Shown: positions 21,916 to 33,742 of the stretch, piece after piece | Position numbering within the stretch: position 1 is the first letter of the stretch | How the letters are laid out: the number at the start of each line of letters is the position of its first letter | Origin: Amborella trichopoda | Taxonomy: Eukaryota; Streptophyta; Magnoliopsida; Amborellales; Amborellaceae | DNA: 64,000 nt | Direction: 5' to 3' | NCBI RefSeq assembly: GCF_000471905.2 | Contig: NW_006494942.1 | Location: 1-64,000, forward strand | Program-made: the position numbers and the translations under genes | Notes under the pieces: generated by a model | What the model was told of the DNA's origin: nothing | Seen by the model: only the letters and a program-made list of their open reading frames with translations | Database searches by the model: none

Positions 21916-22631
21916 CAAGAGGGGTTACTTTAACTCGTTGTGTTGTTCTAGTAAATTAGATGTAGAGGGGGAAGCTTTGTCTTCGAGAGAGGATACCATG
22001 ACCTCGAAGACGTGGCAAGGTATACTTGGGTGGACAGGGGTCAAAGGGAGGATCTTGCCCTGTCTTTCCTTTTCTTTGAACATTTTCATGATCATCCGCC
22101 CCAGGTCTTCAACGTCATCATGGGACGAGGGTCCCATCTCTCTCACAGGCTTCCAATTATCATCTTTTGACTTTTCTGACGCTGAAAGCTCTGTGAAATA
22201 GTACTTAGCGTCGGTGTAGTGAGTCTCAACTATAGGGAACAATCTTTTGTCTGCATAGATTGTGTTTTGTCTTCCATCTCGGCTGTACTTGAAGTATTGG
22301 TGGAGTGTAGAAGGGACCACCCCTGGTCATGAAGCCAAGGATGACGAAACAGGACGTTGTAGGAGGTATCAATGTCGATTACGTGGAGTTGGGCATAATC
22401 GTTGAGATCACCAATCTTGAGACAAAGGCACACTGTGCCGACTGACTTTTCTCTTGACTGGTTAAACCCTTACACAGTGATGTGGATAGGAGTGAGGTCG
22501 TCAGACCCTAATCCCAATCGAGGGAGGATCCAACTTAGGATCAGATTGACTACTGACCCTCCATCCAGCATGATATGATTGAGAGGATAGGCGTGAAGTT
22601 CACCATTAACGGAGAGGGGGAAATTGTGAAA
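21916..22631 (-). pseudogene. Tat protease fragment embedded in LTR-A
   Basis: Minus strand: MLDGGS (retropepsin active site), VNLILSWILPRLGLGSDD, HVIDIDTSYNVLFRHPWLHD, ETHYTDAKYYFTELS and DDVEDLGRMIMKMFKEKERQG. These are colinear with the protease region of element C at 62775-63425. It interrupts LTR sequence on both sides and replaces roughly 245 bases of it (LTR counterpart ~39880-40125). It is therefore not in its normal place in a pol gene. Stops and a frameshift are present. Confidence 0.8.
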
Positions 22632-22752
22632 ACCAGCACGACTCAATATTGCTCGACAGCCAGACTGCTATGGTAGTGCTAGACTAAGCCTACCCTCAGT
22701 CAAATTAGAGGATAAGAGAATGAAGAGAAGGCACGAGACGACGAAGAGATGG
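22632..22752 (-). repeat. Element A 3' LTR (part 2 of 3)
   Basis: CCAGCACGAC-TGCTCGACA...GGATAAGAGAATGAAGAGAAG... matches the complement of 39770-39900 and runs into the chromovirus insertion at 22753. Confidence 0.75.
22748..22752. repeat. Left target-site duplication of the chromovirus (GATGG)
   Basis: GATGG here and at 33738-33742, perfect. After removing one copy and the element, LTR-A reads on continuously as the complement of 39700-39900. Confidence 0.95.
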
Positions 22753-23749
22753 TGTCAAGACCCTGGCCCCAACCTCTGTGCCTTACGCGGTGACGGGCGA
22801 TCAAGCGCGGGTTCGTGAATCCAATGTAACGTTTGTCACTCAAAAAGGAGTGGACTCAACGCTTTTATTTTCAGAATCGAGTAAACCATGGAAAAGAACT
22901 GAAATAATAACTCAACTAGTAGATAAGCAAAGAAAATCCCAAACTCCAAAATTCATAATATAAATTTTTTTCAAAATATTACATTCAATTTGAGGCAACT
23001 AGGCCCAAATTACATGTGTCAACAAAGAACAAAAACCCAGGGCCAACAGCCCAGACGCATAAACAAAATTAAAGCACCTTCTTTGAGAAATCTAACTTCG
23101 ACTTTCCATCGCAGAACACGAACTTCAAGCCCTGAACCTGTCGGTATCAATCTACAAGAAGAGTCAAAATAATGGAATGAGTTATACAGCCCAATAAGCG
23201 GGTCTAGTGTTATGCGTATATCGTTATTCTATCTATGTGTGATAACAGTTCAATCCATCAAGATGAAGTCATAGTTTGGCATATGTGAATATCAAGTCAA
23301 GACAAAGTATGCACATTTCATTTAAGTGGAAGTTATCATTAAATCAGTGAGATCACAGGCATTCGATCAGTGAATTCATTAATTATTCAATCATTGCAGA
23401 GCATTCCTTTTATAGAAATTCAATTATTATCCACGCACTCCCTAAATCACCTACTCCCACAGTAGATGCCCTATCCATTAGGCTAAGCCAATCCCATTGC
23501 TTAAGACCTCCACCATCATACAGGAAGGGGGGTAGTGACAAGTGGGTTAATCCACTTCTCAATACCCTCAACACACTCACACAGTCCCCAGTGCACATTG
23601 GGGGTTTGATAGGCCCTTATCTTGCAAGGCATCAATCATTTCATTTCATTTCATGACTCTAAGGTGCGACCCTCTATTCTCTCCCTCAACCCTTTCCTAT
23701 CATTATATATGCTAGACGATATGCCGGTATCACTTTCCTTACTATCGAT

Positions 23750-24170
23750 GAGTGTCCCATCGCGTAGCAGGCAATATCATAGCAGTATCCACTACCGGTG
23801 AGAGTCCGACCATATAGTTTCCAATATCAATATAAGCAGTGGCCATTCATCACAGTATCATAACAATATCCACTACGGGTGAATGTCACACCACGTAGTG
23901 GGCAATATCAATATAAGCAGTGGCCTTTCATCATAGTATCAAAATAGTATCTAATACTGGTGAGTGTCCCACCGTCTAGTGGCCAATATTAATATAAGCA
24001 GTGGCCATTCATCACAGTATCATAACAGTAACCACTACCGGTGAGTTTCCCACCGCGTAGTGGCCAATATCAATATAAGCAGTGGCCATTCATCACAATA
24101 TCATAATAGTATCCACCACCGGTGAGTGTCCCACCGTGTAGTGCCCAATATCAATATAAGCAGTGGCTAT
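23750..24170. repeat. 81-bp tandem array in chromovirus 3' LTR
   Basis: About five copies. Landmark TATCCACTAC-like words lie near 23786, 23867, 23947, 24028 and 24109. Each unit contains TAGTGGCCAATATCAATATA. Confidence 0.9.
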
Positions 24171-25795
24171 TTAATGCCTCGTAACGAATGAATCACATTC
24201 TCACCAGTCAATGTTTCATACAGTTGAATCATATTTCATCATAACATCATAGCATTTAGCAAAATATTTTACAGGGCATTTACGCAAGTCTTTTCAATAG
24301 CTTTTGGCAATCATTATGAACTCATTTCATCAATATTGCGCTCGTGGCCCTTTTGTTTCCTCACACAATGCAATCATATGGCATCATTCACATATCTTTA
24401 TGGCATTCGCATGAGATTTATCATATGCATTCACATTTATCATATATCATGACAAGTTAGTGTCGCATGGGCATACAATTGATGCAGTGACAAGTAACAG
24501 TGACATGCCCTTCTTTGCGAGGGCGTGGCTCCCTCTTTCTTTTAATTAAGATTTAGGAGGAGTTTCAGGATGCTTCAAACATGAAACTTTGAGCTAATAC
24601 ACAAACCTTTACAAAAACAGTGATTTGAAGGAATCTGGGTGTCGTTTGATGGGTCAATAGCTCAATACAAGATAAGCATTAGTTGCTGGAAATCTTCCCT
24701 GCAACAGTGCACATCGATGTATTCACGCATTTTAGGTCATAATTCAAAATTTGTGGGGAGTTTCAAAAACCTAAGAACATGAAACTTGGAGCTCATTCAT
24801 GGACCTCTCCAATGGCGGTAATTTTAAGGTTTTTGGACACCATTTACTTGGTCAAAGGCATTACCCAAAGAGGGCCACAGTTGCTGGAAATAGCAGCGAC
24901 ATAGAGCAGTGTCATGCCTCGACATTTTAGGCCATATCTTTTCATCCATGCAAAATTTTATTATGACATAAAAATTTGACTTAAATTGGACATACATTCC
25001 TTTCATTCGAGGCCTATTTGGTCCCATTTGGACGCCATTTAGCCATTAACACATTGATGCAAAATAGTCACAGTTCTGGAAATTTTTATTTTCAAATTAA
25101 CATGCTTTTAAAGAAAACTTAATATTTCATGGCGAAGGTAATCTTTGGGCATGGAACTTTGTTCATGTTAGCAAGCCTCCCAATGAGCCATTTCATGAGT
25201 TTCCACAAAATAAAAAGGAGTATAAATGTGGTAAAAATAGTCATGGCATTGAGAAGCACAAAAGCTGTGATTCAACCTCATGTTAACCCATTCATGCTTC
25301 ACATTCTTCATTCTATCATCTTACTCATTCTAAATATTTGTTCTTTACATAAACTATGGATGCATAGAAGCTAAACCCACTTATCGTGACCCCCACGATA
25401 TCTCAAATCCACACTCACGGCCTTCATGGGCTCTCCTTAGCTCCACCAGTGGGCTGTCTTCAAGGAGCAGTACTGAACTTCAAGAGAGAGAGAGAAAAGT
25501 TGAGAAAATGGGTGAGACGGTGCTGCCCAATGGAGGGAAAGGCTTAAAAAGGAGAGGGTGATTAGGAAACACTGTGGCTGACGTAATCACATGTGGATCT
25601 GACGCGTACGGGGCGGCGCTCTATAATTGACCAATCACACATGATGATGCTCGTTCACACAGTTGATGATACTCACTTACACAGCCGGCACTAGCCCTCC
25701 ACATGCGGTGCTGCCTTCTCACGGATGGTATTACTCCTCTCTCTCTACTCAAACGGTGCTAGGTCTTGAATTCACAAGAAGCGCTGGGTTTTCTT

Positions 25796-26040
25796 TACAC
25801 AGCCGGCGCTGAGTTTCCTTTACATAGTCAGCGTTGAGTTTCCTTTACACAGCCGGTACTGAGTTTCCTTTACAGAACTGACATTGAGTTTCCTTTACAC
25901 AGCCGGCGCTGATTTTCCTTTGCACAGTCGGCACTGAGTTTCCTTGACACAGCTGGAGCTGAGTTTCCTTTACACAGCCGTCGTTGAGTTTACGTTACAC
26001 AGTCGGAGCTGAGTTTCCTTTACACAGCCTACGCTACTCC
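25796..26040. repeat. 25-bp tandem array in chromovirus 3' LTR
   Basis: GAGTTTCCTT starts at 25811, 25836, 25861 and onward about every 25 bases. The variable part is an AGCCGGCGCT-like word. About nine copies. Confidence 0.9.
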
Positions 26041-26116
26041 AATCGGTGCTAGGCCTCTGCCTTACTCTCCCTCATCGTGCGCGTTACTGAACTTGGAGAA
26101 AATTGTGGCCCTTACA

Positions 26117-26130
26117 TCATCCCCCCTTTA
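26117..26130 (-). promoter_or_regulatory. Chromovirus polypurine tract
   Basis: Minus strand TAAAGGGGGGATGA directly before the LTR start TGTAAGGGCC. Confidence 0.9.
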
Positions 26131-26162
26131 AAAAGGATTTTGTCCTCAAAATCATATCAACA

Positions 26163-27552
26163 TTAACAAAAAAAGTGGGGGTATTTCTCCTTAATTTCAT
26201 CCTCCCCGTTCACATGTTGATTCTTCCCTTGAATGATACTGCTATTGTACTCAGACCAGAGGAAATTGTTTAATGCTAATATCCCAATTGGTCGCTCATC
26301 GTAGGTCAAATCTTCCTTGAGTGGGATTGGTTCATACTCCAAGACATGGGACGGGTTCGGCTGATAGTTCCTCAGCAGTGATATATGGAAGACATTGTGG
26401 ATGTTGGCCAGTTTAGGTGACAGAGCAAGTCGGTAAGCCATGCTTCCAATTCTTTCCAAGACTTCAAAAGGTCCAATGAATCGTGGGATCAATTTTCCCT
26501 TTTTACCGAATCTCATAACACCCTTGCTTGGTGATACCTTCAGGAAGACCCAATCCCCCACTTCAAATTCGAGATCTCTCCGACGATTATCGGCGTAACT
26601 CTTTTACCAACTTTGGGCTGTCTTGAGCTGCTCTCTGAATAAGGAAATCTTCTCGGAAGTTATCTGAATTATCTCGGGCCTTAACAATTTTCTTTCGCCC
26701 ACCTCATCCCAACAGATGGGCAACCTGCACTTCCTTCCATACAGGGCCCTCATATGGTGCCATCTCAATATTGGCTTGGAAACTGTTGCTGTAAGCAAAT
26801 TCTATCAGAGGTAGATGGTCTTCTTAGCTTCCCTTAAAGTTAGTAACATGCACCCTTAACATGTCCTCCAAGTACTGAATCATTCTCCCTGACTGTTCAT
26901 CTGTATGGGGGTTAAAGGTGGTGCTAAATGTCAGTCTGGTCCCCAAAGCTGATTGTAGACTTACCCAAAATCTAGAGGTGAATCTAGTGTCCTTGCCTGA
27001 CACGATGCTGACGGGTACCCCGTGCAATCTCACAATTTCTTTGATATACAACTGAGTTAGCTTATATAGAGTATAGGCCTTGCGGACTGGTAAGAAGTGA
27101 GCAGTTTTGATTAACCGGTCCACCACGACCCAGATGCTGTCATGCCCTGCACTTGATTTTGGTAATCTAGAAATAAAGTCCATCGTGATATGTTCCCATT
27201 TCCGCTCTGGTATGGGCAGGGGCCGCAGTAGTCCAGCAGGTTTCTGATGTTCTGCCTTCACTTGTTGGCACGTTAAACACTTAGCGACAAACTGTTCCAC
27301 ATATCGCTTCATGTCGTTTCACCATAAGGTCTTTTTCAAATCCTGGTACATCTTTGTACTCCCTGGGTGTACTATGTAGCGGGAGTGGTGTGCTTCCTCT
27401 AGGACAACCCTTTTAATAGTCTCGTCATTAGGAACACACACTCGGTCCTTAAACTTTAACAAGTCATCACTGTTCGTGGAGAAATCTTCTTTTCCTTCCA
27501 TTTTCAGTTCTTCAAGGATTTTTATCAGCTGGGGATCTCCTTTTTGGGCCAC
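26163..27552 (-). pseudogene. Chromovirus integrase with chromodomain remnant
   Basis: Minus strand. The zinc-binding part has EEAHHSRYIVHPGSTKMYQDL and [12 protein letters not shown] (HHCC). The core has [24 protein letters not shown], with the first Asp kept. The second catalytic site reads [10 protein letters not shown] where SDRD is usual, so its Asp is Gly. The third reads DEQSGRMIQ where QSER is usual, so its Glu is Gly. Two of three catalytic residues are lost. The C-terminal GPFEVLERIGSMAYRLALSP is a typical GPY/F module, followed by NVFHISLLRNY and an eroded chromodomain. Stops lie near 27313 and 26820 and in between. Confidence 0.92.
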
Positions 27553-29036
27553 TTGGATTCATTGAAGCACTTAGGGTTCCGTCCTTAAACCTTCCCCCTC
27601 ACTACGGGGCTGAGATGGGTGCCAGTCCACCACATCCTTTAATAGCTTCATTTCTCGAACCATCAAATGTGCCACAGTGATCACAACTTTATGACTTAAG
27701 GCGTCTACTATTACATTAGTCTTTCCTGGTTAGTAATCATATGTATAGTCATAATCATTCAATAAGTCCATTCATCTTCTTTGCCTCATGTTCAATTCTT
27801 TCAAGGAAAATAGGTACTTGAGGCTCTTATGGTCCGTGAACACCTTAAACTGGCCCCCATAGAGATAGTGCCTCTAGATTTTTAACATGAAAACTATTGC
27901 CGCAAGCTCCAAGTCATGAGTGGGATAATTTTTCTCATGCAGCTTTAGCTGCCTGGAGGCATAAGCAATAACTTTACCTCTTTGCATAAGTACACATCCG
28001 AGCCCTTTGTGGAATGCATCAGTATAAACCACAAAGTCTTCATTCCCCTCGGACAAGGCCAGTATTGGGGCTGTGACTAGTCTCTTCTTAAATTCCTGGA
28101 AACTCCTCTCGCACTCCTCTGATCGTATAAATTTTGCATTCTTTTGGATTAATTGAGTCAGGGGAAGCGCTATCTTTGAGAATCCTTCTACAAAGCGCCT
28201 ATAGTACCCTGTTAGTCCCAGGAAGCTACGAACCGTGGTCACATTTGTTGGCCTTTCCCACTTAAGTACAACTTCGATCTTAGAGGGGATGACCTTGATT
28301 CTGTCCTTACAAATAATATGTCCAAGGAAAGCCACACTGGGGAGCCAAAACTCTCTCTAGCTCAACTTAGCATACAATCTTTTCGATTTCAAAGTTTGCA
28401 AGACAATCCTTAGGTGTTGCTCATGTAATTCCCGGCTCTTTGAATATATCAAAATATCATCGATGAAAAGCACTATAAAGTCATATAGGAAGGGTCTAAG
28501 CATCCTATTCATCAAATCCATGAACACAGCGGGGGCATTGGTTAACCTGGACGACATTACTAGAAATTCATAGTGACCGTATCGAGTTCTAAAAGCGTCT
28601 TTGGAATGTCTCCCTCCTTGACCCGTAATTGGTGATAACCCGATCTGAGGTCAATCGTCGAAAACACTTGGGCCCCTTGGAGCTGGTTAAAGAGGTCGTC
28701 AATCCTAGGCAGAGGGTACTTATTCTTTACCGTCACTTGGTTCAACTACCTATAGTCAATGCATAATCTTAAGGACCCATCCTTTTTCTTCACAAACAAG
28801 ACCGGTACACCCTAGGGCGACACATTAGGTCGAATGAACCCTTTATCCAATAATTCTTGCAATTGCTCTTCTAACTCTTTCAATTCAGTTAGAGCCATTC
28901 TATATGGGGATTTGGAGATGGCGGCAGTGCCAGGTATTACATCTATCTCAAATTTAATTTCTCTTTCTGGAGGTAGGGATGGCAATTCCTCTGGTATTCC
29001 TTCCAACTGGGTATGAACACCCCGATTCTCTACCAT
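27553..29036 (-). pseudogene. Chromovirus reverse transcriptase and RNase H
   Basis: Minus strand. The RT starts with PYRMALTELKELEEQLQELL and [29 protein letters not shown] and [14 protein letters not shown] follow, and then the active-site box [11 protein letters not shown]. Behind that come [11 protein letters not shown] and [19 protein letters not shown]. RNase H begins at [18 protein letters not shown] and continues [27 protein letters not shown]. Six or more in-frame stops (for example near 28745, 28557, 28357 and 27873) break it. Together these enzymes would copy RNA to DNA and degrade the RNA. Confidence 0.93.
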
Positions 29037-29081
29037 ATAAGCTAGGTACCCTTCACATTTTTTAGCCAGAAGGCAAGAGGC

Positions 29082-29519
29082 CTAGAGGGTAGAGATAAGG
29101 TGTAGTGGGGAATTGTCCCTAATGCCCTTGAAGTGTATTTCTGCTTGATCGAGACATTTAAAGGTTACCATCTTCTCATGGCAGTTGACGGTGGCATGAT
29201 GTGTAAACAACCAATCCATGCCTAGAAAATCATCAAAGTCTTGAATATCTAGGTGGATTAGATCCACAGGTAGGTCGTACTCATAAATCTTAAGCTTACA
29301 CTGCTTATATACTTTATCAGTTTCTGTAGCGCATCCCACAGGTGTGCATACTACTAAAGTAAAATTGAGACATGCAGGTGCAAAATTCAAGTGGGGTGCA
29401 AAAAATGAGTGAGAGGATCCAGGGTCAATCAAGACTTTAGCATTAATATCACAAATTGAGAGCATACCTCTGATCATCGAGGTGGATGCCTTGACCTCTT
29501 GTTCAGTGAGTGCGAACAC
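29082..29519 (-). pseudogene. Chromovirus protease
   Basis: Minus-strand 145-codon frame. It begins MFALTEQEVKASTSMIRGML and continues VLIDPGSSHSFFAPH (retropepsin active site as DPG, a common plant chromovirus variant). DFDDFLGMDWL then gives the flap and second conserved half. A stop at ~29520 separates it from gag, although both would normally form a single gag-pol reading. Confidence 0.9.
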
Positions 29520-29534
29520 TCATCCTTAGGCCTT

Positions 29535-30499
29535 CGTGCGATCCTCGACCTTCATCATAGGGCAGTCCCTCTCCCAGTAGCTAGGTTTGTCGCATTTCAG
29601 ACATACATTCTTCTTTCGGTAGCATTTCACACAGTGTGATTGCTTCTCCCACAATAAGCACAAATTGAGCATCGGTCATTGTCCATATTGCCCAGAAGAC
29701 TCTTCGGGATTCTCGGGTTAGGTGGGTAGGGCTTCCCCCCATTGTTTTTCCTTGCAAACTACCGGGGTGTCTTTCCAAACTTTCCCATCGACACCGTTTT
29801 CCTTTTTCCTTCCTCCCTTAACTTGCGATCCTCGCAGTCTTTTTCCATCTTCTGAGCATGGTCTACCATCGGGGTGTACGACTTTATATTGGTCGACATT
29901 ACTCTACTCCTGATATCTGGTCGCAAGCCCCTTTCAAATTTAGCCGTCTTTCATGCCTCGGTATTTATGATGTGGGGTGCATACCTAGAGAGCTTTGCAA
30001 ACTAGGTGGCGTATTGTTCAACAGTCATACTCCCTTGCTGGACTTCAATAAATTCTACTTCCTTCCTTTCCTTGACTAAATCGGGGAAGTACTTCTCGTC
30101 AAATGTTGCCAAGAATTTTTCTCAGGAGACCTCGGTCCCTGACTTCCTCCAAGTCTGCTTCACCGAGTCCCACCAATACTCTACTTCCCCTTACAACAGA
30201 AAGGCCCCTAGCATGACTTTTTGCTCCTCCGAGCAGTGTAACACCTCTAAGATCTTCTCTATTTGTTTCTTCCACCTCTCAGCCTTCTCCACTCCTCCAT
30301 GCCCCAAAACGTTTGGGGGTGCCATTCTCCTAAACCTCTCCATGAGGCTATTGTCACTTTGCTCGGGTGTAGGGGTAGATTGGGTTAGTATCAATTCCTT
30401 CATCATCTGGGTCAAAGCCCCCAGAGTCCTATAAAACTAGTCGAGTGCCTTAGTGTTGTCATTACTGGAACTCACGTTGTGGGTACGAGCTCTCGACAT
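29535..30499 (-). pseudogene. Chromovirus gag
   Basis: ATG complement at 30497-30499. ERFRRMAPPNVLGHGGVEKAE and WKKQIEKILEVLHCSEEQKV open the capsid-like domain. Further on come LATFDEKYFPDLVKERK-like and QGSMTVEQYATQFAKLSRYAP segments of the retrotransposon gag family. The nucleocapsid zinc knuckle is damaged: CLKCDKPSYWERDC has Tyr in place of the His of CX2CX4HX4C. Stops at ~30440, 30191 and others. Confidence 0.9.
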
Positions 30500-30595
30500 T
30501 CTTAACCTAGTCACAAGATCATCCAGTCACTTGTCTAGCTCAAAACTAATTTAAGGACTCTCCTAAACTCCTAGGCCAAGAATCCTATCCTGGCT

Positions 30596-30607
30596 GCTCT
30601 GATACCA
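30596..30607 (-). promoter_or_regulatory. Chromovirus primer-binding site (initiator Met-tRNA)
   Basis: The minus strand reads TGGTATCAGAGC four bases after the 5' LTR end, exactly complementary to the 3' end of plant initiator tRNA-Met. Confidence 0.95.
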
Positions 30608-31609
30608 TATCTGTCATGACCCCGCCCCCAACCTCCATGCTTTATGCGGCGATGGGTGATTACGTGCGGGTTTGTGAATCTAATGTAACGTTTGTCACTT
30701 AAGAAGGAGTGGACTCAACGCTTTTTTTTTTGGAAATCGAGCAAACTATGGAAAATAACTGAAACAATAACTCAACTAGCAGATAAGCAAAGAAAATCCC
30801 AAATTCCAAAATTCATAATATAAAAATCTTCTAAAATATTACATTCAGTTAGGGACATCTGGGCCCAAAATTACATGTGTCAACAGAGAACAAAAACCCA
30901 AGGCCAACAGCCCAGAAGCACAAACAAATTTTAAGCACCTTCTTCGAGAAATCTAACTTCGACTTCCTGCAGCAGAACATGAACTCCAAGCCCTGAACCT
31001 GTCGCTATCAATCTGCAAGGAGAGGAGAAATAATGGAACGAGCTATACAGCCCAGTAAGCAGGTCTAGTGTTATGCGTCTATCGTAATTCTATCTATGTG
31101 CGATAATAGTTCAATCCAATAATATGAAGTCATAGTTTAGCATATGTGAATATCAAGTCAAGACATCGAGTATGAACATTTCATGTAAACGACTGTTATC
31201 ATTAAATCAATGAGATCACAAGCATTCGATCAGTGAATTAATTAATTATTCAATCATTGCAATACCAAGCATTCCTTATACAGAAATTCAATTATTACCC
31301 ACGCACTCCCTATATCATCTACTCCCGCAGTAGAGGCTCTATCCATCAGGCTAAACCAATACCATTGCTTAAGACCTCCACCATCATACAGGGGGATGGG
31401 TAATAGCAAGTGGGTTAATCCACTTCGTAATACCCTCAATACACTCACACAGTCCCCATCGTGCATTGGGGGTTCGATAGGCCCTTACCTTGCAAGGCAT
31501 CAATCATTTCATTTCATTTCATGAATCTAGTGTGTGACCCTCTATCCTATCCCTCAACTCGTTCCTATCATTATACAGGTTAGGGGATATGCCGGTATCA
31601 CTTTCCTTA

Positions 31610-31965
31610 CTACCGATGAGTGTCCCATCGTGTAGTAGGAAATATCATAGCAGTATCCACTACCGGTGAGTGTCCCACCGTGTAGTGGCCAATATCAATA
31701 TAAGCAGTGGCCCTTCATCACAGTATCATAACAGTATCTACTACCAGTGAGTGTCCCACTGTGTAGTGGCTAATATCAATATAAGCAGTGGCCATTCATC
31801 ACAGTATCATAACAGTATCCACTACAGGTGAGTGTCCCACCGCGTAGTGGTCACTATCAATATAACCAGTAGCCATTCATCTCAGTATCATAATAGTATC
31901 CACTAACGGTGAGTGTCCCACCGTGTAGTGGCCAATATCAATATAAGCAGTGGCCATTCAATGCC
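31610..31965. repeat. 81-bp tandem array in chromovirus 5' LTR
   Basis: About four copies of the unit also found at 23750-24170. Confidence 0.88.
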
Positions 31966-33574
31966 TCGTAACGAATGAATGACATTCTCATTAGTCATTG
32001 TTTCATACAGATGAATCATATTTCATCATAACATCATAGCATTTAGCAAAATATATTTATTTCATAAGCTTTTACAGGGCATTTATAAATAAGTCTTTTC
32101 AGTAGCATTTGGCGTTCATTATGAACTCATTTCATCAATATTGCGCTCGTGGCCCTTTTTTTTCCTCACACAATGCAGTCATATGGAATCATTCACATAT
32201 CTTTATGGCATTCGCATGATATTTATCATATGGCATTCACATTTATCATATATCAAGACAAGTTAGTGTCGCATGGGCATGCAATTAATGCAGTGACAAG
32301 TAATAGTGACATGCCCTTCTTTACGAGGGCGTGGCTCTCGATTTAGGGGGAGCTTCAGGATGCCTCAAACATGAAACTTTGAGCTAATATACAGACCTTT
32401 ACAAAAATAGTATTTGAAGGAATCTGGGTGCTGTTGATCGGTCAATAGCTCAGTACAAAATGAGCATTATTTGTTGGAAATCTTCCTTGCAAAAGTGCAT
32501 GTTTTCACGCATTTCGGGTCATAATTTAAAATCTGTGGGGATTTGCAAAAACCTCAAAACATGCAACTTTGAGTACATTCATAGGCTTTCCAATGGCAGT
32601 AATTTCAAGGGTTTTGGACATTATTTGTTGTGTGAAAAGCATTGGCTAAAGAGGGCCACAGTTGCTAGAAATAGTAGCGACTGTGAGCAGTGTCATGCCT
32701 CGACATTTTAGGCTATATCTTTTCATCCATGTGGAATTTTATCATGACATAAAAAGTAGACTTAAAGTAAATATAATTCTATTCATTCAAGGCCGATTTG
32801 ATCCCATTTGGATGCCATTTAGCCATTAAACATGTTGATGCAAAAAAGTCACAGTTCTGGAAATTTTTATTCTCAAATTAACATGCTTTTAAAGAACACT
32901 TAATAGTTCATGGCCAAGGTACACTTTGGGCGTGGAGCTCTGTTCATGTTAGCAAGCCTCCCAATGAGCCATTTCATGAGTTTCCATAAATAAAAAATAT
33001 CATAAATGTGGTAAAAACAAGCATGGCATTGAGAAGCACAAAAACTGATATTTCAAGCTCATGTTAACCCATTCGTGCTTCACACTCTTCATTCTATCAT
33101 CTTGCTCATTCTAAATATTTGTTCTTTACATAAACTATAGACGAATAGATGCTAAACCCACTTACCTTGACTCCCATGGTATCTCAAATCCACACTCACG
33201 GCTTCATGGGCTCTCCTTAGCTCCACCAGTGGGCTGTCCTCAAGGGGCAACAATGAACTTCAAGAGAGAGGGAGAAAAGTTGAGAAAATGGGAGAGACAG
33301 TGCTGTCCAAGGGAGGGAAAGGCTTAAAAAGGAGAGGATGATTGGAAAACACTATGGTTGATGCAATCATATGCAGCTTTGACACGTACGGGGCGGTGCT
33401 ATACCATTGACCAAACACACACGACAATGCTCCTAGCCGGCGCTGCTCGCTCACACAGTTGACGATGTTCACTTACACAGCCGGTGCTGGCCCTCCACAC
33501 GCGGCGCTGCCTTCTCATGCATGGTATTGCTCCTCTCTCTCTCTATTCAGGCAGCGTTAGGTCTTGATTTCACA

Positions 33575-33730
33575 GATGATGCTGGGTTTCCTTTACATAG
33601 CTAGCGTTGAGTTTCCTTTACACAGCCGGCACTGAGTTTCCTTTACACAACTGGCGCTGAGTTTCTTTTACACAGCTGACACTGAGTTTCCATTACACAG
33701 TCGGCATTGAGTTTCCTTTACACAGCTGGT
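33575..33730. repeat. 25-bp tandem array in chromovirus 5' LTR
   Basis: GAGTTTCCTTTACACAG-type units, about six copies against about nine in the other LTR. Confidence 0.88.
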
Positions 33731-33737
33731 CCTTACA

Positions 33738-33742
33738 GATGG
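33738..33742. repeat. Right target-site duplication of the chromovirus (GATGG)
   Basis: Perfect partner of 22748-22752. Confidence 0.95.

Larger units (their letters stand above)
22753..26116 (-). repeat. Chromovirus 3' LTR
   Basis: 3364 bp, colinear with 30612-33737. Contains a tandem array of ~81-bp units at 23750-24170 (GTGAGTGTCCCACCG, TAAGCAGTGGCCATTCATCA). A second array of 25-bp units is at 25796-26040 (GAGTTTCCTTTACACAGCCG). It ends at a polypurine tract. Confidence 0.93.
22753..33737 (-). mobile_element. Complete chromovirus (Tekay/Del-like Ty3/gypsy), 10,985 bp
   Basis: Both LTRs begin TGTCA (22753, 30612) and end CTTACA (26116, 33737). The 5-bp duplication GATGG is perfect. PBS and PPT are in their proper places, and the gag-pol order gag, protease, RT, RNase H, integrase reads leftward. 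The integrase end shows remnants of a chromodomain-like tail (DERPIGILALNNFLW-...-EIKEKYPHFF). Long LTRs and the motif FALTEQEVKAS between gag and protease fit the Tekay/Del group. Numerous stops, mostly where CAG, CAA or CGA would be expected, show C-to-T decay typical of methylated plant DNA. The element lies inside LTR-A. Confidence 0.93.
30612..33737 (-). repeat. Chromovirus 5' LTR
   Basis: 3126 bp. Same arrays as the 3' LTR but shorter: 81-bp units at 31610-31965 (about four) and 25-bp units at 33575-33730 (about six). The size difference between the LTRs comes mainly from array copy number. Substitutions and small indels are frequent, so the insertion is old. Confidence 0.93.

Noticed and set aside
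23785..24170. Regular ~81-bp repeats considered as a CRISPR-like array
   Set aside because: Unit and spacer are both repeated and duplicated in both LTRs of a plant chromovirus. No direct-repeat/unique-spacer pattern.
30596..30607. A tRNA gene fragment (TGGTATCAGAGC)
   Set aside because: Only the 12-base complement of the tRNA end is present, next to an LTR, so it is a primer-binding site.
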